This document shows, piece by piece, positions 10,877 to 23,180 of a stretch of DNA of 64,000 nucleotides; positions within the stretch are counted from its first letter, which is position 1, and each line of letters opens with the position of its first letter. The notes beneath the pieces were generated by a model. The model saw only the letters and a list, made by a program, of their open reading frames with translations, was not told where the DNA came from and searched no databases. Source of the DNA: Ganoderma boninense (Eukaryota; Basidiomycota; Agaricomycetes; Polyporales; Polyporaceae); contig CM035308.1 in NCBI GenBank assembly GCA_002900995.3, forward strand, positions 2,480,001-2,544,000, written 5' to 3'. The position numbers and the translations under genes are program-made.

Positions 10877-12140
10877 ATGGAGCACAAAGAACCTTTGACT
10901 CTCCCGTACGACATCTACTGTCTTGTCGTCGACGTGCTCGGAGCCGACGATAGCCTCGAGGGGACACGGACCCGTTACAGGACCCTCCGCTCATGCGCCT
11001 TAACCTCCTCGGCCTGGGCCACACGTGCCCACTTCCAACTCTACCGCAGAATCGTCCTGCGCACGCGTCGCGCGTTGCTCGCCTTCGCGCACACCATCAC
11101 CAATTCCCCACAACGCTTCGCCCCGCTCGTCGAGCACATCGACGTCAAAGTCTCCCCCTCGCACAGCTCCGGCTGGCCGAAAGACCACCGGCACGTCGAT
11201 ATCCCCGTCCCCACAGAGGTGATTGCGCAGATGGTGAAGCTCCAGTCGGCGCGGTTCGCGGGCTCGTTCCAGTTCGCCGAGACGCCCGCCTCGCTCCTCG
11301 CGTTCGTGCGCGCATTCACAGCTTGCGGCTCGCTGCGCAGCGTAGCACTTGAAGGCCTCTTCATCCCCGACTTCAGGGACCTCGTCGCGCTCGTCTGGGC
11401 GTTCCCCCACATGGCCTCGCTCGCCCTTGTTGAGTGCGGGTGGTGTCCACCGCAGAACATGCTCGAGTTGCCGGACGCTAACGCCTTTCCTGGTCGCTGT
11501 CAGAGCCTCGATAAACTATTGGTAGGACTCTCACCGCTCGCCATAGCCTCGCAGCTCTGACGCTTCCTACTCACGACTCGTTCCCATAGGTATATAAATG
11601 CCCCGCCACCACGCCTATTTTAGACGTTGTCAGGACGTCTATCCAAGACATTAGTCTCTGGGCCCGTGGAGGGGTGGACCAGTGCTACGGTGCGGACGCG
11701 TTTCACCCAATCGCCCAAGGCAGCGCTTGTCAATTAATATTCCTAATCTTATGCCTATGCCTACCTGCACCAACCTGCCAGCCATCGCCACGTTCACCTC
11801 CCTGACGAGGATCACGCTCGTCTTCTACACGCTGCAGTGGCCGCTCAACCTGCTCGCCCACGTGCGCTCCCCGCACGTCCGCGAGCTCAAGATGAAGCTC
11901 AGCGACGACTGCCTCAGCGACGACGAGTTCGCGGACGACGCAGCGCGGCTCGACGACCTCCTCCAGCGCCCCCCGCTGAGCGGCATCCGCCGCCTCACCG
12001 TCGTGCCCTTCTGGCATGACGCGCGGCGCGGGCTCCTGCACCGCGCGACGTGGGTGCGCACCGTCCAGGCGCGTCTCCCGCAGTGCCACGCGCGCAGCAT
12101 CCTGCGCACGCCGACGCGGCAGCTGCCGACGGAGAGGTGA
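10877..12140 (+). CDS. F-box-like / LRR-like protein
   Basis: Exon 1 (10877-11521) begins M-E-H-K-E-P-L-T-L-P-Y-D-I-Y-C-L-V-V-D-V-L, an F-box-like start. Then comes R-S-C-A-L-T-S-S-A-W-A-T-R-A-H-F-Q-L-Y-R-R-I-V-L, typical of an Agaricomycete F-box family. A GTAGGA...CATAG intron leads to an exon starting near 11590 in phase (V-Y-K-C-P-A-T-T-P-I-L-D). The C-terminal part (11750-12140) is in another frame and reads F-T-S-L-T-R-I-T-L-V-F-Y then L-S-G-I-R-R-L-T-V-V-P-F-W. Another intron between about 11650 and 11760, or a frameshift, is therefore required. The product is probably an SCF adaptor of unknown target. Confidence 0.65.
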
Positions 12141-12959
12141 CGGCGAAGCGGTGTGTGGTGACACTGGTGAGCCCAATCTGACTGGGTGTGCGGCGGCTGC
12201 GTTGCTAACAGACGTCTGAAACAACGCAGCAGCGTAATGCACATGCCCGAAGGGGATGTTGTGAGAAGCCCCCCCTCTCCCCCCCCAGCGGGGTTTCCTC
12301 AATTGCCAACCACCTTGAAGCTTAAGTGCCAGTGGGGCTCGTGCGGTCGTGCCTTCGCGGAGGGTGCCGTCTCGGTCCTGATCCTGATCCTGGTCCTGTG
12401 GACACGAATCGGCCACTCGCCATTCCGGGCTCTGGAAGCCTTTCGTAAGGTGGGTGTGAACGTGCCGTGCGAGCTGCAGGACGGCGGCGCGATGTGTGCC
12501 CATGCTCATCCCAGGACCGCCGCCCTGGGCGAGCGTCGACGTTGGATACTACTTAACCGGCGTGTGACTGGATCCGTACGGGGAGCGACGAGGTGTTATT
12601 TGAATGGCAGAAGTTCTTCCGTTTGTTGTACTACATACCATTCATGATCGGCTGTAAGCCACAATACAGTCCCCGTGTAACGCGATCAAATTCGAGCCGC
12701 AAGGGGTGATAGGTGATGCATTCAAATCCTTGCTCCCACCAGTGTGGTCCGGGTCCACGTGAATTTTAACACTTCTCGTCAGGGAGAACGGCGTTCGGCT
12801 CCAAGGAGACGAATTCAAGGGCATGTCAACAATACTCTATGTAGGCCTAGATGAGGTCGGTTGGAATTCGAATTGGCGTCGTTCAAGAACAAGGGATGCA
12901 ATTAGCAGAACATACGAGATACGAGATGATACAACGGGTAGCATACCTGCATGTGGCGG
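12141..12959. other. Intergenic, no supported gene
   Basis: Includes a short C-rich tract near 12271-12289. Several frames are open by chance but none is family-like. Confidence 0.35.
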
Positions 12960-14208
12960 GCTCGGCAGGACGGACAGCGAAGGGGGAGGGATGATGCGAC
13001 GACGAATGTACAGCGAGTCCGTGCGAAGCGAGGTATACAACTGGTGAAACGCTACAGGCCCGAAGAGACACGAATGTAGTATATACGAAGATTGGTTCGA
13101 CCCGCTCGAAGGCCCGCCTGGGAACCTCCAACGGCTAGGGCTAAATATTACGATAACGCGAGAGCGCGAGTACTAGTGCGGAGAGAAGTCATGCCACAGC
13201 GGTACAAATCCGAAATCCAAATAGCGGAGACGACAAGGCGACGGGGACGGCAGCGACGCAGCTGCGCCCTGACGAGCAACTTGAAGCCGGTCCCGAGTCG
13301 CCGAGTCGCCCTCGCCCTCGCCCCCACACCGCGCCGCTGGGTGCTTCTGCCATCGCCGCCCGCCCACGAACGCCGCCCGCGCTCGCAACGCGAGGGTCGC
13401 CATACGGTGCATACGGCCTTCTCCCAAATGCGCAATTGCCCACCACCACCACCATGCGCGCGTGTCCGAGTCGTGCGGACCAGCGTCACCATGGGGCTCA
13501 GAAGAGAAGAGCCTGGCCGTCGAAGCCTGTGCGTATTGTATTGCGGGCTGCGGCCCCATCGACGCTCCGAGCTCCATTGGGCCAGAAGCCCAGAGCGAGG
13601 GTGGGGGCGTGGCGCCTGAGGAAGAGATGCGAAAGGAGGGGAAGGGGGGGGGGGCAGCAGGAGAATAGAAGCAGGGCGGCACAGCCCTTGCCAGGGACGA
13701 TAGACGCGACGGAGATTGCATGTCCACACTGTCTATAAGTCCCAGTGCCGCGGGCCGGTCGCGCGATTACGTCCACGTCCACGGCCGCGGTGCGCGCCGC
13801 AGAGGGAAGACGGGGATGTGGATATTGGCAACTTGGCAAGAAATCGGACAGGCGTGCGGCGGGTGCGAGGGGCGGATGGCCTGGGCCGTGTGGGTGCGCG
13901 ATGTGCGGCATGCGGCGTGCCTGGCGAATTTGTTGCATGGGTGAGCGGCGGGACTGGCGAACGAGGACGGGCGATTGGAGAGATGGGATGGAGGAAGAGA
14001 GGGCGATTCGGAACGGATGCCGGCGAGGGTAGGCGTGTGGTGTAATGGGGCCGACTGGTATCGTCCCGGAGAGGGGCGGAGACGGCGACCGTGCGTATGG
14101 TAAAGGGAGGATTAGGTTAAACCATAGTGATAATCAGTTGGTCGTTGGGTCCGAGTACTCTGCCGGCGAGGAATGGTTTAGGATGGGGGTTGCATGAACG
14201 TCGACCCT

Positions 14209-14340
14209 TTAGAAAAACACGGGACCATTGGTTGCAGCGCCAGTTCGGATAGCTGTCTGGGAGGCGGAGGAGCCGGATGGCTTTGAGGTGGTGTTCGCAG
14301 ACTGCGAGAAGGAGACGGGCGAGGTGGAGGAGGTGAGCAT
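14209..14340 (-). CDS. PVFF mini-protein, copy A (43 aa)
   Basis: A 43-codon gene from the ATG at 14340 to TAA at 14209-14211. The product is Ser/Thr-rich with no acidic residues. It contains P-V-S-F-S-Q-S-A-N near residue 8, a K-P-S-G-S-S centre, and the terminal signature I-R-T-G-A-A-T-N-G-P-V-F-F. Thirty-four of 43 residues match copy B, with no indel over the coding region although the flanks are indel-rich; several codon differences are synonymous. It has a TATA box 138 bp upstream. There is no signal peptide, membrane helix, cysteine or C-terminal CaaX box. Family and function are unknown to me; the coding call rests on conservation across four loci. Confidence 0.7.
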   Translation of the reverse strand: MLTSSTSPVSFSQSANTTSKPSGSSASQTAIRTGAATNGPVFF

Positions 14341-14477
14341 ATTGTGCGTGTGTGTTCGAAGGGAAGCGAGGCTTGTTTAAGTTGTCCTGAGCCGTGAATG
14401 ACTGAGGTACTTGTATGCAACCTGGGAAGAGACGAGGGCAGCGAAGTAGTGAGGACATAGGGCCAACTCGACATACC

Positions 14478-14485
14478 CTTATATA
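14478..14485 (-). promoter_or_regulatory. TATA box of mini-gene copy A
   Basis: TATATAAG on the minus strand (CTTATATA on plus), 138 bp upstream of the ATG at 14340. Copy B has the equivalent element at almost the same spacing. Confidence 0.65.
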
Positions 14486-14524
14486 CCGAACTACGGTAAG
14501 ACGCTGCACCGGCCATTCTGGATA

Positions 14525-14570
14525 CGCTGTGCCACACGACAATTACGATGACGTGGGGTGACTCGGCTAT
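14525..14570 (-). promoter_or_regulatory. Conserved upstream element with TGACGT and TGACTC
   Basis: A block nearly identical to 23364-23408 in copy B, including GATGACGTGG followed by GTGACTCGGCTA. TGACGT is at 14549-14554 and TGACTC at 14559-14564. These resemble half sites of bZIP factors (CREB/ATF and AP-1/Gcn4 types). The block sits about 65-75 bp beyond the TATA box of the mini-gene. Regulation by bZIP factors is inference. Confidence 0.45.
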
Positions 14571-16576
14571 ATTCGCCTCTGTGTACCGAAAGGTACCTGA
14601 AAATCCGAGCCTATCCGAGCTGAAATGACTTGTCCACAAGGCAACAGCGCGGGCGTCTCGCTGACATCTTGCCACAATGCGGTGTGCGATGGACGCCGCA
14701 CGCCTGCGAGGCGAGAGTGGGAACCATCCACGTAAGTGACTGGGGTGGGCCAAGCAAACGGGTTTCACACACCTCGTGAGCTCACTCAGCTGTGCTCAGC
14801 CCAAGGCTTGATGGGCTCTCATTAAGCTCGGAGTCGCCCGCTTGGGAGCTCGGAATAGCATGGGCGCAGCACCTGGCGACAACGGGTTTATCAAGCATTT
14901 ACATAACCCCCCTGTATGGTGTGAAACGATGCCGGCGACGGGGTTTGCTGACATATGGGCAAGGGCGTGAGTGTCCAGTGCAGAAACTTGAAAACAAGAG
15001 CGGAAACGCAAAGGTGACATACGAGGCACAGCATTGGTTGGCGGACCAGTGATAGATCTAGAAGCGCGGTCTCCCTGCCCACCCGCGCCGTCGAGTCAGA
15101 GGCAGAGACGGATGCAAGGAGCCGCAATCATGGAAGATTGCTGTGACTCGAGCCGCTGTCTCAACGCTTCAGGCAGACGCTGACTGGGCTCCCTCGAGGC
15201 GAGAGCGGTGAGTGTGTTGGATGAGCCTGAGGGGGCAGTGTTCAGCCGAAAACGGCGAGCCTTGTACTTCACATCGCTCGAGAATTCCGGGTTAAATGAT
15301 GTTGACCACATCATATGCACAGCCTGCGGCTCAGAAATCTTCACAGATATCCGGCACTACATAGCTGGCGAAAAGGCAGAGGAGGCAAGAATATTGGAGA
15401 GTCCACGCAAGCGGCGAGGACAGTGACAGCGAGCGCTCAGAGCGCTCAGAGATTGGCTTTGCGATCGGCTCAACTCACACATTAGCGCCCGACATCAGAA
15501 CCGGACTGATCGGTTCGTTTCACGGATGTGGATCACTTGCTGCCCTGATGAGGTTTCCAACTCATCAACGAACCACACCATCTGACCACGCCCTGCATCC
15601 CGCCTCTTTTCCTCGTTGGCATTCCAACACGCCGCGTCGCAGAAAATGACGGTCTTGGAACGAACAATCCTCAAGCGTAACTTTGGCTTTTGCTTCCTGC
15701 TTTTCCCACTGAACCCTTCATATGACTGCCCTTCTGACATTTATCATTGATGCGGTGGTCGCAGCCTACGGCCTGAAGACCCTTTGCGACCTTAATGAGC
15801 GTGCAGAAAGGCCTCACACGGACTGCATACTGACCGTAGATTTGTACAACCAATGCCAAGTCGCTTTCCGAATCATCACTCTGACATGTTGCGGAGATAG
15901 AGCACCCCGTCTCCCACCACACCTTTGTTTTCTGCAAGATAATTGCAAAGAACCCAAAACCAACACGCTAGTGGGGTCCACTAGTCATCTTGGCAGATCG
16001 CGGTGAACACAGGCCTCATCCAGGTCACTCGAGATTCCTCTTCGTTGTCCTTTCGGAACATTCCTTTGCCCAAGGTGAGCTCAAAATATCCGTTCCAGTA
16101 TACTACTTCCGTACTCCAGAATAATCTTACCGCTCGTGCGTCAGGCTCGCGCACAGTCACAGCTCGTCTCGGCCAAGTTGCAGCCGCATTGCCTTCGCGC
16201 AGATCAGAATATAGTGGCAGGTGCAGTCGCGGAGAGATTTTGAATATTTCCATCCAATCCAGACACCCATCATCCGCCGCGCAGCCTCCGCCTCCCGGTG
16301 CAACTCAGCGCGTTGGCATCCGCGCCCCCACCGGTTCCCCTTCCACTGGATGGGCGGACCAAATATCAGCCCCGCGCGGGCATCGGATGCAGGGACCTCG
16401 GCGCAGCCGCCATTAATTGCCTCTCCTTCCTTTCAGGACGAGCCTCGCTTGACGTCCTACCCGCGAGAAATCGTCACGCTTTGGGCGAAACTCGCCCTCT
16501 CATCAGTCCGCTGACGGTTCCACCTCATCCTAGGCCCTCTCCCCCGCCCCCACCTCCGGGGAACAGACCCTGAATT

Positions 16577-16587
16577 TGAGTATTTAT
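16577..16587 (+). promoter_or_regulatory. Possible TATA element without an evident gene
   Basis: The sequence GTATTTATATC follows CCTGAATTTGA, which is shared with copy B at 25432. Copy B has lost the TATA-like letters. No convincing coding exon follows, so this may be a non-coding transcript start or a relic. Confidence 0.25.
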
Positions 16588-17900
16588 ATCCAGGGACTTT
16601 CTCGCCTAGAAGACTAGAAGCCACCCGCTAGAATCCTGGTCCACTCGCCCATCCTATCCCCTCCCGCGCTACCGCGCAGTCGACTGTGTTGGTTAGGTTG
16701 GTTAGATACTTCGCGCAGGAACGCCTGCACTAACGCGGGCCAGGCCGCATCTCGACCCATTGCCACTCGACGCGCGTCGACCATCCCCCGCCCTGCTTAC
16801 CCCCGACGCCGTCGCTTGGCCTACCCTTTCTCGGCCGTGGGTTTCGGGCTCAATGTGCTGTGCTGCGCCGTGGTAAGTGCAGCACTTATGTGTCCACAAA
16901 TCCGCCCAGCTCGACCGCGGCCCTTACGTTACGGTCTCCTCCTGCAGGTCGCACGCGCCACGAAACGGGCAATGTATACCATACATTGTCGTTGCCAGCC
17001 GAAGCGCGGTTGCTTCGATGATCGGCGTCCGTTTTGGGCTGTACCCGCAAACGACGTATGTACAGGTCGCCTGTTATCTGTTGGTTATCTGTTCTGTCTT
17101 TGAATTTGCGCGGTTGGCGTGATGACTGAGCGAGATCGTGATAGATGTATGCATCCGTTTGTTGCCTCTGCACTCCCGCGACTTACCGGGTGCTCCACCG
17201 ATCGCGACACCGGGTTCCTCGCAGTTGACGGCCCCGACGATCCCGAGATGTTGCCTTCTTGCGATTTCGCCAGGGCAAGTCGGTGTCGCACCCTCGGGTT
17301 GCTCTCGGTAGCAGGGCTTCAGTCGCCAAGAACGACGGAAACGGCATTCGAGGCACCACAACGTCGGTTGGGACATTCATGCCAGCTTCGTAAGCCGGTG
17401 GGATTCGGCGGATCAAGCGAGCTCAACAGAAAAGTACGGTAGGCCTTCCTACTCCACAGCTGAGGCGACGAGCAGCACAGGTTACCGAGCCTATGGCCGG
17501 CCAGCCTTCTCTCTGATCATGGGGTGGTGGCCCTCGATTCCAAGCCCGTCGAGCCCGATATCCAGCCAGGGAACATTCGTGGACATGGTGCGTGGCAGAC
17601 AGCGTACCTCGGGCTTGTCCTCTTCCTCAGCCCCCCAGACCCGGAATGCCCGTGCATGCCCCTCAATCACCCCCTTACATGCACGCCATCATACACTGTA
17701 CATCATACATCATCCCGCGTTCCAGCTTCTGCAGCTCCTCCGGTCCCGTCTGGTGGATCCCGGTCGTAGACGTTCTTGACACTTTGACGCTGTGGAGAGG
17801 CTTCGCTGGCGGCATCGGGGGTGTTCAGGAAACCGAGAACAGCGGCACTTACACCGGTAGCTCTCGTCCGATCGGACCCTCCAGGTGTCCATCCAGACGA

Positions 17901-18702
17901 GATAGAGATAGATCTCGGGTGGTATGGGCATGTGCATCGTGGGGGTGCTGTCTCGCTTTGTGCGGGGGTACCCACATAGCGAAAGCTTTAGCCGGTGTAG
18001 ATCCAAGGCGCCAGTGCAAGCGGATATCACAGGAAGATCTGAGGAGGAGGCTTCGATGACTGCCAATGGTTCCAAGCAACATCCACAGGGAGGGACGGAG
18101 AGGCCAGCACGAATGGAACTGAACATGAATGCGGGGATTAGGTTGGGCTAACCGGGAGACATTCGGTACCGGCACCGGTGGCGCGAACACGGTTTGGTGG
18201 CGTCGCGGGTTGTGGCATTCAAAAGCGCTTGTGTTCGGGGATAGCTTGGGTATTGAGCTTGTGTTGGCAGTCCGGAAAACAAGTAAGGTACAGTCCCTTG
18301 ACTAGAGCCTAGTCGACGCTTGTCCCAACTTTGTCCCAGCTGCCATCTGGAATACAAAACTGACACAAGGCGTTTTACGCATTGCTAGTCCCGTCACTCT
18401 ATCTTGACGTAGCAGCTAGTAGTTTGAAGTCGAGCCTAGACAATTATGCGATACGTTGCAGGTTTACCAGTCGCGTCGCCCATGTTGGACTTCTGTATGA
18501 AGTGGCCCGCCGAGTTACCATTTTGAGCGAGAGTCGGGTTCCCACGGCTGAAGCTTTGTAATCGGCCGAGTCGGGATTGGCCTTTGCGTCAGCGCGGCAA
18601 AACATCTGAGCGCGTTGTGCTGACTGAACCTCGGTCCGCGTCCACCTCACCTCACCCCTCCTCATCCACGTCCTCCTCTCGCGTCCCTCTGCCCTTGCCA
18701 AA
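17901..18702. other. Intergenic upstream of Mia40
   Basis: Non-repeated sequence between duplication copy A and the Mia40 gene. The last 100 bp are C/T-rich, as in fungal 5' UTRs. No gene is supported. Confidence 0.4.
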
Positions 18703-19585
18703 ATGTTCCGGACACTTGCCAGAGCCTCCTCAAGATCTTTGCACACACTGTCGCGTCCTGCGTCGTCGGCACGCTCCAATGCTCGTCTCCGCGCTGTGCT
18801 CGGGGTCTCTGCCGTGGCAACCTCGTATCTCGTCTGGAACTCTTGGTACGGGCAGAGGATAGCGTTGGACTCTTCCAGGTCTCGTACGTGCGCTTCCGCA
18901 AGCTTGTATCTGTTGCTAGGACTCATTCGGTGTGTTCCATAGCTCCCAAGGCGTCTTCCACACCAAAGCACTCCCCTTCCCCTGAATTCGTCCCTGACGA
19001 ACCTCCCTCGCCTCCCCAAGACGAGCCATCAATACCGCCCAGCGAGACACAACCGGAAGGAGACGCCGAGGGTGGCCAGCCAGCTGAGGGGGCGGAGGGA
19101 GAGGGTTCTGCGCAGGGCGGCGCATTCAACCCCGAGACCGGCGAGATCAACTGGGACTGCCCGTGTCTTGGCGGGATGGCGCACGGCCCGTGCGGCCTGC
19201 AGTTCCGCGAGGCGTTTTCGTGCTTCGTGTTCTCCGAGGCAGACCCGAAGGGCATCGACTGCGTGGAGAAGTTCAAGGCCATGCAGGAGTGCTTCCGGGA
19301 GCATCCTGATGTCTACGGAGACGGTGCGTGTGTTCCGTCCTGTCCCACCCTGTCAGAATCGAGATACTCAACTCAACGGTGTGCCTCCGTGCGGCAGACA
19401 TCATGAACGACGAGGACGAGGACGAAGAAGGGCTCGCCTTGGATCCTGCGTCTCCCCGTGCCCCCGACGCTGCAGAGCCCGCCGACGCACCGGCTGCCGC
19501 GCCTTCAGAGCGTTCAGAAGATGTGCCTCCATCGACAGAGCAGAAGAGCAAGCCTCGGAAGCCAGCAACCTCTGCTTCACCGTAG
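18703..19585 (+). CDS. MIA40: Mitochondrial intermembrane space import and assembly protein Mia40/Tim40
   Basis: Three exons, 18703-18883, 18943-19323 and 19398-19585, join in phase (donors GTACGT and GTGCGT) to give 249 residues. The N-terminus is an Arg/Ser-rich presequence, then a hydrophobic anchor near residues 30-46 and an acidic, Pro-rich linker. The redox core has C-P-C at 133-135, C-X9-C at 144/154 and C-X9-C at 167/177, the full Mia40 pattern. It ends with an acidic Asp/Glu tail. Mia40 oxidises and traps small Cys-rich proteins in the intermembrane space, with Erv1 as electron acceptor. This is the only recognisable conserved gene between the two duplicated segments. Confidence 0.95.
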
Positions 19586-21649
19586 ATTCCAAAAGTATTC
19601 ACCTGACACTATTGTCGTTAATACCTGCTTAGACTACATCGTATCCTACACCGCTCCCTACACATCCCACCTCATTTCCTCTTTTCGTGTCCTTCTCCCC
19701 AGCACTGCGGAGCAACTATGGTGAATATAGTTGTACGCGTACTCTCTAGGTGCGAAAGGTAGGCGCGTGACGTCACCAGCGTTGAGTAGCGCGTCTTTCA
19801 GCCTCGGCAAAGTCGGGCGCGTCGCTTCATCCCCAAAGCGTCACCTGTTCGGCACCTATTCCCTCAACGACTCGAATGCCCATCGGATAGAAGTCACTGC
19901 GGACGGTCCTATTGAGGTATTACGTCTGCTCCCCCCTGTACAGCAGTAGCATTGGCTGATTGTAAGTAATGTCTATTTTGCAGCTCCCCGTGCGGACGTC
20001 CTGCCTAAACCAAATTTTGCGGTCGATTGTCTTTTTTTCAGATTCGGGTCATTCGCTTCGCGGCCCTGTTACACCGCGGTGCACATGGGGATGATCTTGG
20101 TCAGACGAACCACACTCCTTCAGCATCATCTTCTCATGATTAGGCAGGCTGCTTCTCCCGCAGGACTTCGTCTCAATCCAAGGACACTACACGCATGTTC
20201 GACGAGGTAGCAGTCATGGCGAAAATCTACGCTTTTGAAATATCTCTTCCCGCCGCCCATAATCGATCCCCTCAGCGAGGTGCAACCGCCTCGGGACCGC
20301 ATACCCGACCCACTCCAGCAACTTCCCCCCTCTCCCTAAACTTTCCACACCGAATGTTGTCAACGCAGCTCATCATAATGCTCTTATCGCGTCTGCACAA
20401 CAAACACGCTCCACGTCAGATACGCCGAATCCGAATGACAATAACAACCGTTCCCCCGCTGCTGCCGCCTCGACCTCGGGCCATCAGCAACACCTTCCTG
20501 CGCGCTCCCGGACGACCCTGGGTGCCTGGAGAAGCGGTCTCAGGAGGGTTCAGAAGCACGAGGTCCTCAGGCAGCCGCTGCGTTATAACCATTTACGGCT
20601 TGGAGCGACTTGAGACGCTTACCCCGGATGTCTGGGGGGGCTCAGGGTCTCCCAGGAAGCGGTAGTGTTGCTGATGCCTCCCGCCTCTTCGTGCCGCTGG
20701 CAGCCGAGCGAAAGGAGAGAATACGCCAGAACATCGCCAGAACATCGGGGTCGTTTGCGGGCGAGTCCGTGTGTTGGTCCATGCTGAATATTATTGATAT
20801 TCAAAGTTGTCGGCGGGCAGAAGGATTGGTCGGGAGGCCGGTAGTAATCAACGTACCCCTCTGTCATTCGCTTTGAGCCACATCCGGGAGCTGGAGGCTG
20901 GACGCATACAGTCAGCCCTGGTCCGCAGGGAAACATGGGATGGAGGTCATGTAACTTCGCCTGCTCGTAATCAACGAACGCAGTCAGTCGCCCATGCAGA
21001 CCGATCGGCTACAGCATTTGGTGCGGTGGAAGGGGCATGAGTCCGATGTGTCTCGGGCGGACATCCAAGCTGCGTGTAGGTTTCTGTTGCCATGGGTCAC
21101 ATGCATTGCATTGCATGCATCTGGGAGGAGGATTAATATTTGAGGGAAAAGCATCCGGGTAGCATAATCGTCGACCCGTAGCGTACATCGAGCGATTGCC
21201 GCGCCTGGCCCCTGGGCTGAGCTCCAGCGATTCCGCATACAAACGCGTCCGAGACAACGAAACCAGCCCTGCACAGTTGCGTGGACTACGTACTACACTA
21301 CAAGGGCAAGGTTAATAGCTACCGCATTCAAACCGTAGTCTTCGAGGGTGCTGCTCTAGCAGAATGCCGTGTTCAATACCAACGTGACCGTCATGTATGC
21401 ACGCGTGTCCTCCGACCCAGTCGGGGAGCGCAGCGTTCGCATACACTCGCGATCGGCCACTGCTGGACCTCTCCGTGGTCGGACTTCGTACCGGTGTCGG
21501 TAAGGTAGCATATGCAGATGAAGTCAAGATGTTACGTTACAAGGATGGCCTGACACAAATACAATACTTATGTACACGTTGTAGAAGGTCGCGCCGGGAC
21601 AGACCCCCCGGAGCAGAGGTGACGTCACGTAGTATTAGACACGGCTGCG
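19586..21649. other. Gene-poor stretch, about 2.06 kb
   Basis: Holds the 3' flank of Mia40 and unassigned sequence. A 156-codon plus-strand open stretch at 20195-20665 has no family-like composition and no splice or promoter support. Confidence 0.4.
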
Positions 21650-23048
21650 CAGGAAGGAAGAAAACAATATTAATGAGATCGATGATGCAACGATGGTTAC
21701 GAAAGCGCATGGGAAACGAAGGATACAACATAATCTAACGCTACAGGTCCACGAGGAAACATAACACACGGGCGCGAATATTCACAACGGTATGTACAGC
21801 AGCCGTCCGACCCACGACGTCGACCCAAGTCCGCTCGTTCGATTGCAACCAAACGCCCAACATGAATCTACGTAACCGTACGCAAAAACATGCGAACCCG
21901 GTGATTGCGGCGACGAGACCGCAACCGCGCCCCTCTCGCTTCGAATTCTATGATATAGTAAGTAACAGCAGCTAGAAGGAGAAGGAGCGTGCCACAGCGC
22001 CCAGCCACTGGCACAGCTGCGCGCACGGGCCCATCGCCTTCTGCCATCTCTGATTCCGGCCTGCTGCGCGCAGGCGCATCACCGACCGACCCGAGAGGCC
22101 CCTCTCTCGTATACTGAGTGCTCCCAACCCATGGCCGAGGCACAGGGGCCAGCATGAGCATCGGCGCACTGCCAAGCGGACGCCGAAGACGCGTATGCGC
22201 GGGCGCGGGCGCGGAGTCGACGTCGCCAGGGCCCAAAGGCTCCGACTCCCCGAGGACTGAGTAGGACGTTAACGTTGAGTTTTTGGCTTCTGCGGATACG
22301 CGGCCGACCGTGTGACGCGTGTTGAGAGAGGTACGGGCGGCGGGAGGTGAATCGGACTCGGAGCGGGGAGTGGTATGGTTCAACCGTTCCTGCCGAGGCA
22401 GGTACAGTATACGCGTACTTCTCTCAGCACAGTACTTACAGGCCGCGAGCAGTCGCCTTCGCATCCGTCCTGTGGTAGCAGGCACAGCCCCCGCCAGGGC
22501 CGGCGCACGCCACGGAGATTATGAGCGTGGTCCAGATTAGACAGCTCGGCCATGTATGGCCCGCGCTTCTAGGTTTTGGCGTCTCGGACCGATCGCAGCC
22601 CTGGCGGTGCACGACCGGGAGATGACCAAGGGTCAAACGCGGGCGCGGGTGTGGGGAGGGGGGCATGCACAGCGAGATGCGGAGCATGCGCGCGAAGATC
22701 TAGGGCCCGGGCCGGGCCCGTGTGGGTATGCGATGTGCGGCGTGCGGTGCATTTGTGATTGTGGCGGGCAGGCAGGAAATGAAAGACATAGTGCATGGGC
22801 GGTTGTGGTCGTGAGCTGGGGGAAGGGGGGAGACTCGTGGTGAAAGCTCGGCCAAGAAAAGCATATGGTGAGAGGGAGCCGCGGGCAAGGGCTTCGAAAT
22901 GCGGCGGGAACGACTGGGAGAACCTTGCATATCGAAAGGGCGGGGTTAAGTTAACCCGATTGCATGACGATGGGCGGTTGGCGGGTTGGCGTGGAGACAG
23001 CGGACGCTGTCAATGTGAAATGGAGTGGAGGATATGTGCAGTCGTGGT

Positions 23049-23180
23049 TCAGAAGAAAACGGGCCCGTGGGTTGCAGCAGCAGTTCGAATGGATGTTTGG
23101 GAGGAGGAGGAGCCGGAAGGCTTTGAGGTAGAGTTCGCAGACTGCGAGAAGGAGACAAGCGAGGTGGTGGAGGCGAACAT
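23049..23180 (-). CDS. PVFF mini-protein, copy B (43 aa)
   Basis: A 43-codon gene with a good initiation context (GCCACAATG) at 23180 and TGA at 23049-23051. It is Ser/Thr-rich, with V-S-F-S-Q-S-A-N-S-T-S-K-P-S-G in the first half and S-Q-T-S-I-R-T-A-A-A-T-H-G-P-V-F-F at the end. It has the same length as copy A with 34 identical residues. Third-position differences that keep the residue (Pro, Gln, Ile, Gly, Val, Phe codons) suggest it is translated and constrained. There is a TATA box 141 bp upstream. The function is unknown; its small size and polar, acid-free composition suggest a peptide or binding partner rather than an enzyme. Confidence 0.75.
   Translation of the reverse strand: MFASTTSLVSFSQSANSTSKPSGSSSSQTSIRTAAATHGPVFF

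Larger units (their letters stand above)
12960..17900 (+). repeat. Segmental duplication, copy A (about 5 kb, diverged)
   Basis: Short matching blocks occur in the same order and orientation here and in copy B, about 8.7-8.95 kb downstream. Paired positions include 13044/21740 (CGCTACAGG), 13888/22714 (GTGTGGGT.TGCGATGTGCGGC), 14209-14340/23049-23180 (mini-gene), 14525/23364 (GCTGTGCCACA with TGACGT), 15500/24275 (ACTGATCGGTTCGTTT), 15745/24502 (GCGGTGGTCGCAG), 16573/25432 (CCTGAATTTGA), 17722/26606 (CCAGCTTCTGC) and 17867/26808 (TCCGATCGGA). Outside the mini-gene the copies differ by many indels. Edges are approximate. No terminal repeats or transposase were seen. Apart from the mini-gene no coding sequence is convincing. 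Confidence 0.75.

Noticed and set aside
13148..13729. 193-codon minus-strand open frame in duplication copy A
   Set aside because: Overlapping frames are equally open, the composition is biased, and the frame is not kept in copy B.
14209..14340. Mini-proteins as mating pheromone precursors (short, multi-copy, basidiomycete)
   Set aside because: Pheromone precursors end in a CaaX box with Cys. These end P-V-F-F with no Cys near the C-terminus, and no STE3-type receptor or homeodomain gene is in the window.
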